Below are positions 15,769-21,274 of a stretch of DNA of 21,274 bases, piece by piece. The position numbers and the translations under genes are program-made. The notes below the pieces were generated by a model. It was given only the letters and a program-made list of their open reading frames with translations, made no database searches and was not told where the DNA came from. The stretch covers positions 1-21,274 of the forward strand of contig JAGCQO010000082.1 of the NCBI GenBank assembly GCA_017965125.1, in the 5' to 3' direction. Origin of the DNA: Paludibacteraceae bacterium (GTDB taxonomy: Bacteria > Bacteroidota > Bacteroidia > Bacteroidales > Paludibacteraceae). Numbering within the stretch: position 1 is the stretch's first letter; the number at the start of each line of letters is the position of its first letter.

Positions 15769-16835
15769 GGCATATCAACTTTGTTGAACGTTCTGTTTGG
15801 GAAATATTCCTTGCCGAAGTGGTGTTCTATCTTTGGGTGAATGTCCGAGCCGAAATAGTCGCACTCGATGTCCTCCGAGAACGCCTCGACCGACGACGAG
15901 CAAATCGTTATGACCTTCTTCGGCTTCACTCCTGTCAGCTCCAGCAACTGTGCGTTGACGGCTTTCCTGTAAACAAGCGCGTCGGGGAACAGCGACTGGT
16001 AGTCGAATCGGTCTCTTGGGTGGGTTTTGATTATGAGTTGCGTGTTGTCATATCGGCCGAGCATTTTCTTCAGCACTTCCGCATATTCGTTTTCGCTCAT
16101 GCCGCAGTCGGTCGTCATCGGCTGTGTGAAAAACATCAGCGGTCTTGAGTTGAGGCTCTCGATGTCGCTTTTGTCTAAGCTGAAGATTTCCAGCAGGAAG
16201 TCCTTTGTCTCCTCGCTGGCCTCGTCCCACATCTGCTTCAGCGACTTCACGTGGGTCTTGTGGCTGTCAACGATTGGCGACACGTTTTCCTCGGTCATGT
16301 ACAGTCCCTGGCACTGCTTGTTGTTGCCCCAGTTGTTTATGAAAACATCGCCGAAGACTAGCCTCTGGATGCGTCCGACCAAAGAGTTTGCCTTAGCTTT
16401 CTGCCTGATGTAGGCGGCGCAGTTCTCTTGCATGTTGCTGGTCAGGCATCCCGGTCCGTCCGACAGCAGGTCATACTCCCTTTTGCCGATGAACAGGCTG
16501 GTGTATGTCATGTCTAAGGCATAAATCTTGGCGGTTTTCAGGAACGGGAATCTGCAGTATTTGAACAGCAGAATCGCGAATTTGTCGAGTCTTTTCTTCA
16601 GGTTCTGCGAGAATGTGCCGGAGTCATGCTTGTAGTGGACGCACGGGAGGTGCTTCCTTATGTCCTTCGATATGACGTCTGTGAAGATGTAGAAAGTGTG
16701 CTTTTTTACAGTGTCGATGTCCTTCAGCAGGATGTACTGCATCAACGGATAGAGGCTTGGCGCAATGCATACATGTGTGATGTCCTCGTTTCTCAAGGAA
16801 ATCTTCTCGTCCTCCGATGTGTATGTTTTGCTCAT
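15765..16835 (-). CDS. GT52/sialyltransferase-like glycosyltransferase
   Basis: A 356-residue protein that resembles bacterial CMP-sialic acid transferases of the GT52/polysialyltransferase group (Lst and relatives). Three motif regions of that group can be seen: a D/E-D/E-G-like site (LLSDGPG, Asp126-Gly127), an HP motif (IIKTHPRDRFDY, His272-Pro273), and a Ser-rich motif (ITICSSSVEAF, Ser313-315). The first acidic residue of the D/E-D/E-G site is Ser here. The upstream neighbour encodes a CMP-sugar synthetase, which supports a CMP-linked donor. The start is the ATG at 16835, not the in-frame TTG 6 bases earlier, because AGGAAAGGA lies 8 bases before the ATG but only 2 before the TTG. Donor identity (sialic acid or another ulosonic acid) is inferred. 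Confidence 0.72.
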   Translation of the reverse strand: MSKTYTSEDEKISLRNEDITHVCIAPSLYPLMQYILLKDIDTVKKHTFYIFTDVISKDIRKHLPCVHYKHDSGTFSQNLKKRLDKFAILLFKYCRFPFLKTAKIYALDMTYTSLFIGKREYDLLSDGPGCLTSNMQENCAAYIRQKAKANSLVGRIQRLVFGDVFINNWGNNKQCQGLYMTEENVSPIVDSHKTHVKSLKQMWDEASEETKDFLLEIFSLDKSDIESLNSRPLMFFTQPMTTDCGMSENEYAEVLKKMLGRYDNTQLIIKTHPRDRFDYQSLFPDALVYRKAVNAQLLELTGVKPKKVITICSSSVEAFSEDIECDYFGSDIHPKIEHHFGKEYFPNRTFNKVDMP

Positions 16836-16854
16836 GCTCAAAGTCCTTTCCTGT

Positions 16855-17499
16855 TTATTTCAGCGTCTTCACGATTTTCTCCGCGAAGTTGAAGTCCGCA
16901 GGCCAGTCTATGTCCACGCCCTCGATTTTGTCTATCTCGGCGAAGTAAGGCTTGAAGCCGATTCGCTGGTGATGCTCCTTCCATATTTCGCTCTTGAAGA
17001 TGAAGAAGGCGCTTGTCTCCACGTATATCGGTTCGATGGTCTGTGTTCTTGGTATGTTCTTCAGGTCGTAGTTCAGCGGCTGGCCCTTGAACCATGTGAA
17101 TGTCTGTATCTTCTCCACGCTGAAGGCCGAGTCGTACTCGCCGCTTGTCACGTGTTCCAGTGCGTTCTCTATGGTCGCGTGCTTTATGAACGGCGAAGTG
17201 GTGTGCGCCAGCACGTAGATGTCGGCGTCAACGGTCTTGGTGAAGGCGTCGTAGATGTCCTCGCCCAAGGTGTCGTCGCTGTCGAGCTCGATAGGGCGCT
17301 GTAGGAATTCCACGCCCTGAGGCAGGAACTTCTTTATGTCGGGGTTGCTGCAGTACACATAAACCTTGTCGATTTTCTCGACCTTCACGAGAGTCTCGAG
17401 TATGTAGCATAGGAGAGGCTTGCCGTTAAGTTCCTTCAGGTTCTTTCCTGCCACTCTTTTGCTGTTCAGTCTTATGGGTACGAACGCTACTGTTTTCAT
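16855..17499 (-). CDS. NeuA-like CMP-acidic sugar synthetase
   Basis: A 214-residue cytidylyltransferase (CTP_transf_3 family) that should couple CTP with an acidic sugar to give the CMP-sugar donor. The N-terminal nucleotide loop is FVPIRLNSKRVAGKNLKEL (6-24) with Arg10, Lys14, Arg15 and Asn20, followed by NGKPLL. Also present are HTTSPF (99-104), ETSAFFIF (161-168) and the metal-binding end motif GVDIDWPADFNFAE. The NSKRVAGKN loop differs from the GSKGIPRKN type of NeuA proper, so the sugar may be sialic, legionaminic, pseudaminic or another ulosonic acid. The upstream acyltransferase stop overlaps this start by 4 bases (ATGA). The sialyltransferase-like gene follows after 19 bases. No NeuB or NeuC gene is present in the window. 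Confidence 0.82.
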   Translation of the reverse strand: MKTVAFVPIRLNSKRVAGKNLKELNGKPLLCYILETLVKVEKIDKVYVYCSNPDIKKFLPQGVEFLQRPIELDSDDTLGEDIYDAFTKTVDADIYVLAHTTSPFIKHATIENALEHVTSGEYDSAFSVEKIQTFTWFKGQPLNYDLKNIPRTQTIEPIYVETSAFFIFKSEIWKEHHQRIGFKPYFAEIDKIEGVDIDWPADFNFAEKIVKTLK

Positions 17500-18497
17500 T
17501 TTTTCTTTGTGTGTTTATTTTTCCCTAATAAGATAGGGCACCATTTTTCTGTTATGTAAACCAGAGGCAGACAGATGAGCACTATGGCCAAAGTCTCTGT
17601 TATTCTGGTTTTGTCAAATATAAAATACTCGTCCAAGTACTGGTAAAGCCAGATGTGTATCGCAAGAATCAGCAGTGTGCCGTTGCTCAGTATCTCGATT
17701 GCCTTGGCTCTTGGCAGTTTTGTGCAAATCATGATGCAGAGCGCGGTGCCGATGACTGCCGTCGTGTAATACAAAATCGCGTTTCTGCCAAGACGGAAGT
17801 GGAACATGTCTATGCTTCGGTCGTACGTCTTGAGCGTCACCACAACGCATATTGTCATTATCGCCGCCGCTATGGCTATGTTGCGTATCGACGACAGTTT
17901 GTCCACGTCTATCTTCATGCCTCTTGCCATGTTTCCTGCGAGGAAAAACGGCAGCGCGCAAATGCTTCTGTCCAGGTAGAACCACGTTCTGACGTCATTG
18001 TGATAAACGATGGCTGTGTAAACCACGCATGCCAGTATGACGCCGAGCTTCAGCCTCTCGCCTCGCCGGGCTATGAGTCCGCAAGCGAGTTTTATTATTA
18101 TCAGCACCCAGACGAACCACATCTGGCACAGCAGCCCGTGCCCCCATTTTGATGTCGGATAGTAACACCAGAATGTCTTTATGAGGCTGTTCCTCACGAA
18201 GAGCCAGATTTTGTGGAGGTCCGCTCCCTTCACGCCGTCCGGTATGTTGCACGCGACGAATATTATGTTCCATATCACTATCGCGCCAGCCAGCAGCAAT
18301 GATGTTTTCAGCAGGTGCTTGATAGGTTTTTCGTAGTTACTCAGATAGCCCGAGACGAAGAAAAACGCCGGAATGTGAAAGGTGTAAATCACGGGTATCA
18401 GCGAGCTTCCCGTGTGTCCCATTATCACTAATGAAATGAGAACGACCTTTATCCAGTCCGCCCAGACAATTCTGTTAGAGTATTGCGCTGAAGGCAT
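17496..18497 (-). CDS. Membrane O-acyltransferase (acyltransferase family 3)
   Basis: A 333-residue polytopic membrane protein, about ten hydrophobic helices, of the acyltransferase-3 group related to fucose 4-O-acetylases. The start region is diagnostic: NRIVWADWIKVVLISLVIMG with Arg9 and Asp14, then His28 in MGHTG, and FHIPAFFFVSGYL. These enzymes usually add acetyl (sometimes succinyl) groups to surface polysaccharides at the membrane. The C-terminus is Lys-rich (KNKHTKKK). It overlaps the upstream isomerase gene by 23 bases and the downstream NeuA-like gene by 4, so it is tightly built into the operon and probably modifies the same glycan. The ATG at 18497 is preferred: the next Met lies within the conserved motif. 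The acyl group is not known. Confidence 0.85.
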   Translation of the reverse strand: MPSAQYSNRIVWADWIKVVLISLVIMGHTGSSLIPVIYTFHIPAFFFVSGYLSNYEKPIKHLLKTSLLLAGAIVIWNIIFVACNIPDGVKGADLHKIWLFVRNSLIKTFWCYYPTSKWGHGLLCQMWFVWVLIIIKLACGLIARRGERLKLGVILACVVYTAIVYHNDVRTWFYLDRSICALPFFLAGNMARGMKIDVDKLSSIRNIAIAAAIMTICVVVTLKTYDRSIDMFHFRLGRNAILYYTTAVIGTALCIMICTKLPRAKAIEILSNGTLLILAIHIWLYQYLDEYFIFDKTRITETLAIVLICLPLVYITEKWCPILLGKNKHTKKK

Positions 18498-19431
18498 CTA
18501 TCAGTCCTGCGAATTTATTGTTGTCGTCTGTCACTACCAGCGTGTGGATGTTGTGCTTGCGCATCATCTCGCCGGCGGTGCTCAGCTTCTCGTTTTCGTT
18601 TATCTGCTTAGGCTTCTGGCTCATTATCTCGCCCACTGTGAGCGAGAAGAATTTGCTCTGCTGTGTCTGCATGGCTCTTCTTATGTCGCCGTCGGTCACA
18701 ACGCCCACGATTCTCTCATTCTCGATTGCCACAGCGATGCCTTGCTTCGTCTTGCTTATCTCGATTATGGCGTCGCTTATCTTTGTGTCCTTGCTTACGA
18801 TAGGCAGGTCGGTCTTCACCATGTAGTCTTTCACCTTCGAGAGGAGTCTCTTGCCGAGGCTGCCTCCTGGGTGGTACATGGCGAAGTCGTTCTCGCTGAA
18901 GTTCCTCATTCTGACGAGTGCGCATGCCAAAGCGTCACCCATGGCCATAGTGGCTGTGGTTGACGACGTCGGAGCGAGGTTTAGCGGGTCGGCCTCTCTC
19001 TCCACCTTTATGTTCAGGTGGTACTTCGAGTATCTCGCGAGCAGCGATTGAGGGTTGCCCGAAATGCCGATAATCGGTATGTCTCTGTTTATGAGCGAAG
19101 GCAGCACCCTGAGCAGCTCGTCGGTGTATCCCGAGTAGGATATGGCTATGACGACGTCGCCCTTCGAGACCATGCCGAGGTCGCCGTGGTAGGCGTCGAG
19201 CGGATTCAGGAAGAACGAAGGTGTTCCGGTGCTGGCGAGTGTAGCCGCGATTTTGGTCGCTATGTGTCCCGACTTTCCTACGCCGGTCACGATGCACTTG
19301 CCCTGGCACTCGTAAATGAGGTTTACTGCGCCGGCGAAATTCTCGTCGATTCTGGATTCCATGTCCAGAATGGCTTTTGCCTCGTCCTTGAGGCATTGGA
19401 TGCCGATTGCCTTTATCTCGTCGTTGTTCAT
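18475..19431 (-). CDS. KpsF/GutQ/KdsD family sugar-phosphate isomerase
   Basis: A 318-residue enzyme with a sugar isomerase (SIS) domain (about 37-170) and two CBS domains (about 203-256 and 266-318). It should interconvert ribulose-5-phosphate and arabinose-5-phosphate, the first step toward Kdo. Family motifs are VTGVGKSGHIATKIA (48-62), HGDLGM (82-87), ISYSGYTDELL (97-107), LAPTSSTTATMAMGDALA (152-169) and YHPGGSLGKRL (186-196). LDAYHGD stands where most homologues have AEASHGD, and the second CBS domain ends in LIDAFSAIL rather than the common HDLL type. Only 6 bases separate it from leuS. Other Kdo genes (kdsA, kdsB, kdsC) are not in the window, so it may supply Kdo generally or serve this glycan locus. 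Confidence 0.92.
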   Translation of the reverse strand: MNNDEIKAIGIQCLKDEAKAILDMESRIDENFAGAVNLIYECQGKCIVTGVGKSGHIATKIAATLASTGTPSFFLNPLDAYHGDLGMVSKGDVVIAISYSGYTDELLRVLPSLINRDIPIIGISGNPQSLLARYSKYHLNIKVEREADPLNLAPTSSTTATMAMGDALACALVRMRNFSENDFAMYHPGGSLGKRLLSKVKDYMVKTDLPIVSKDTKISDAIIEISKTKQGIAVAIENERIVGVVTDGDIRRAMQTQQSKFFSLTVGEIMSQKPKQINENEKLSTAGEMMRKHNIHTLVVTDDNNKFAGLIDAFSAIL

Positions 19432-19437
19432 ATTCCT

Positions 19438-21274
19438 TTAGCAGACTATGTTTACAATCTTTCCTGGTACTACGATCACTTTCTTGACAGCCTTTCCTTC
19501 GATCTGCTTCGCAGTCTGTTCGTTGGCGAGTACTGTCTTCTCTATATCCTCCTTGCTCATGTCGGTTGGGAGCTCAAGGTTGAATCTCACCTTGCCGTTG
19601 AATGAGATAGGGTATTTCACTGCGGATTCCTTCAGGTATTCCTCGTTGTATTTTGGCCACTCGGCGTCACATACGCTTGTCTCGTGTCCGAGCACCTGCC
19701 ACAGCTCTTCAGCCACGTGAGGCACGAACGGAGCGAGCAGCACGACGATTGGCTCGAGGACCGAACGCTTCTTGCAGCCCTTGAGCTCGTTCAGGCATAT
19801 CATGAACGCCGAAACGCTTGTGTTGAACGAGAAATGCTCTATGTCTTCGCCGATTTTCTTTATTGTCTTATGCAGTGTCTTGAGTTCCTCGGCTGTTGGC
19901 TGCTCGTCGCTCAGGTCGAGCTTGCCGTCGTTCCAGAAGAGGTTCCAGAGCTTCTTGATGAAGCGGTTCACGCCGTCGATTCCCTTTGTGTCCCATGGCT
20001 TTGACTGTTCGATAGGTCCGAGGAACATCTCGTACATACGCAATGTGTCGGCGCCGTATTTCTCCACAATCATGTCTGGGTTAACCACATTGAACATCGA
20101 CTTTGACATCTTTTCGACAGCCCATCCGCAGATGTACTTGCCGTCCTCGAGAATGAACTCGGCTGTGGCGAACTCAGGCTGCCATGCCTTGAACGCCTCG
20201 ATGTCGAGCTGGTCGTTGTTCACGATGTTCACATCAACGTGGATTGGTGTCACGTCGTACTGGTCCTTCAGTCCAAGGCTCACGAATGTGTTTGTGTCCT
20301 TTATGCGATACACGAAATTCGAGCGTCCCTGTATCATGCCCTGGTTGATGAGCTTTTTGAATGGCTCTTCCTGGCATACCACACCGAGGTCGAAGAGGAA
20401 CTTGTTCCAGAAACGGCTGTAGATGAGGTGGCCAGTGGCGTGCTCCGAACCGCCGAGATACAAATCGACGTTCTGCCAGTAGTTGTTAGCCTCGCCGCTT
20501 ACGAGTGCCTCGTTGTTGTGTGGGTCCATGTAGCGCAGATAGTACGCCGACGAGCCTGCGAAACCAGGCATTGTGTTAAGCTCGAGCGGGAATATCGTCT
20601 TGTTGTCGATGAGGTTTGTATCTACAATCTGAGCGTTCTTCTCGTCCCAAGCCCAGTGCTGAGCGTGACCGAGCGGAGGCTCGCCTGTCTCTGTAGGCAG
20701 GAATTTGTCCACGTCTGGCAATTCGAGCGGAAGCTTGTCCGCAGGAATCATGTAAGGCATGCCTTCCTTGTAATAAACAGGGAATGGCTCGCCCCAGTAG
20801 CGCTGACGCGAGAAGATGGCGTCGCGCAGACGGTAGTTCACCTTCACGCGGCCGATGTTGTTCTCGGTCACGTATTTCTTGGTCGCCGCGATGGCTTCCT
20901 TCACAGTGAGGCCGTTGAGCGAGAAGTCGATGTATGGCTTCACGTCAGGGCGTGGCGAGTTGCTTACGATTCCTTCCTTGGCGTCGTAGCTTTCTTCGCT
21001 TATGTCTGCGCCCTCGATGAGAGGGATGATAGGCAAGTTGAAGTGCTTAGCGAATGCGTAGTCGCGGCTGTCGTGAGCAGGGACGGCCATGATGGCGCCG
21101 GTTCCGTAGCCCGAAAGCACATATTCGCTGACCCAGATTGGAATTGCCTCGCCTGTGAATGGGTTTATAGCATACGAGCCGGTGAAGACGCCAGTCACCT
21201 TGCGGTCGCTGATGCGGTCGCGCTCGGTGCGCTTCTTCACATAGTCGATGTATTCGCTTACGGCTTGCTGCTGC
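19438..21274 (-). CDS. leuS: Leucyl-tRNA synthetase, C-terminal two thirds
   Basis: LeuS charges tRNA-Leu with leucine. The reading frame is open to the right edge of the window, so the N-terminal part (with the HIGH motif) is missing; about 611 residues are seen. The GTG at 21240 is an internal codon, not the start. Visible parts are the end of the CP1 editing domain ([18 protein letters not shown], with the editing-site Asp), [16 protein letters not shown], the catalytic loop EKMSKSMFN (KMSKS at 20098-20112), the anticodon-binding helices after it, and the short C-terminal domain. It is the first visible gene of the minus-strand series, and the isomerase gene starts 6 bases after its stop, so the glycan genes probably share its transcript. 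Confidence 0.96.
   Translation of the reverse strand, partial: QQQAVSEYIDYVKKRTERDRISDRKVTGVFTGSYAINPFTGEAIPIWVSEYVLSGYGTGAIMAVPAHDSRDYAFAKHFNLPIIPLIEGADISEESYDAKEGIVSNSPRPDVKPYIDFSLNGLTVKEAIAATKKYVTENNIGRVKVNYRLRDAIFSRQRYWGEPFPVYYKEGMPYMIPADKLPLELPDVDKFLPTETGEPPLGHAQHWAWDEKNAQIVDTNLIDNKTIFPLELNTMPGFAGSSAYYLRYMDPHNNEALVSGEANNYWQNVDLYLGGSEHATGHLIYSRFWNKFLFDLGVVCQEEPFKKLINQGMIQGRSNFVYRIKDTNTFVSLGLKDQYDVTPIHVDVNIVNNDQLDIEAFKAWQPEFATAEFILEDGKYICGWAVEKMSKSMFNVVNPDMIVEKYGADTLRMYEMFLGPIEQSKPWDTKGIDGVNRFIKKLWNLFWNDGKLDLSDEQPTAEELKTLHKTIKKIGEDIEHFSFNTSVSAFMICLNELKGCKKRSVLEPIVVLLAPFVPHVAEELWQVLGHETSVCDAEWPKYNEEYLKESAVKYPISFNGKVRFNLELPTDMSKEDIEKTVLANEQTAKQIEGKAVKKVIVVPGKIVNIVC

Noticed and set aside
14947..15840. 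Plus-strand open frame of 297 codons
   Set aside because: It lies wholly antisense to the GT4 gene at 14560-15768 and the end of the sialyltransferase-like gene, both with clear motifs. Its translation is rich in Val, Cys and His and shows no recognisable domain; it is a by-product of codon bias on the other strand.
16836..16841. TTG start two codons upstream for the sialyltransferase-like gene
   Set aside because: The purine-rich AGGAAAGGA would be only 2 bases from the TTG but is 8 bases from the ATG at 16835, so the ATG is the better start.
13432..19431. Recent horizontal transfer of the glycan locus
   Set aside because: I see no mobile genes, direct repeats or tRNA at its borders, and base composition and codon habits by eye resemble the neighbours. 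Transfer is not excluded but not supported.
19018..19605. Plus-strand open frame of 195 codons across the kpsF-like/leuS junction
   Set aside because: Antisense to two well-supported genes; no motif and an unlikely composition.
21238..21240. GTG as a start for leuS
   Set aside because: The frame is open to the window edge, and the upstream codons ([11 protein letters not shown]) read naturally as LeuS; the gene is simply cut by the window.

Overview
The window looks like ordinary chromosome from a member of the Bacteroidales (phylum Bacteroidota). The evidence is the gene set and order (ftsX, DUF3098, uppP, truB, queA in a tight series), a short-form phosphatidylserine decarboxylase, an FKBP-like lipoprotein, and two good matches to the Bacteroides-type promoter box TAnnTTTG. 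The genus cannot be settled from the sequence alone. Twenty-one protein-coding genes fill almost the whole window. The largest gap between genes is about 100 bases, and I see no tRNA, rRNA, CRISPR array, insertion sequence or integrase.

The plus strand (1-13429) is an envelope and housekeeping block. It begins with the phosphatidylethanolamine pathway: cdsA (3' end only), psd and pssA. Next come a divergent FKBP-like lipoprotein, an outer-membrane beta-barrel with an unusual basic, Met-rich tail, a large YfhO-family membrane protein, and a small methyltransferase-fold protein. A promoter then precedes ftsX - DUF3098 - uppP - truB, whose last three genes touch or overlap. A second promoter precedes queA, which is followed by a C-terminal-processing S41 protease and a Wzx-like flippase that appears to start at TTG.

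The minus strand (21274-13432) reads as one long operon in which every junction is between a 23-base overlap and a 19-base gap. It starts with leuS (5' end outside the window). Then come a KpsF/KdsD sugar-phosphate isomerase, a membrane O-acyltransferase, a NeuA-like CMP-sugar synthetase, a GT52/sialyltransferase-like protein and two GT4-type glycosyltransferases. Its last gene meets the flippase gene tail to tail with two bases between them.

Taken together, the right half encodes most of the late steps of a cell-surface glycan: activation of an acidic sugar with CMP, its transfer by a GT52-like enzyme, further glycosylation, O-acylation, and export by the flippase. The undecaprenyl carrier would be recycled by UppP. 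The identity of the CMP-sugar is the main open question, because no NeuB- or NeuC-type synthesis gene is present here.
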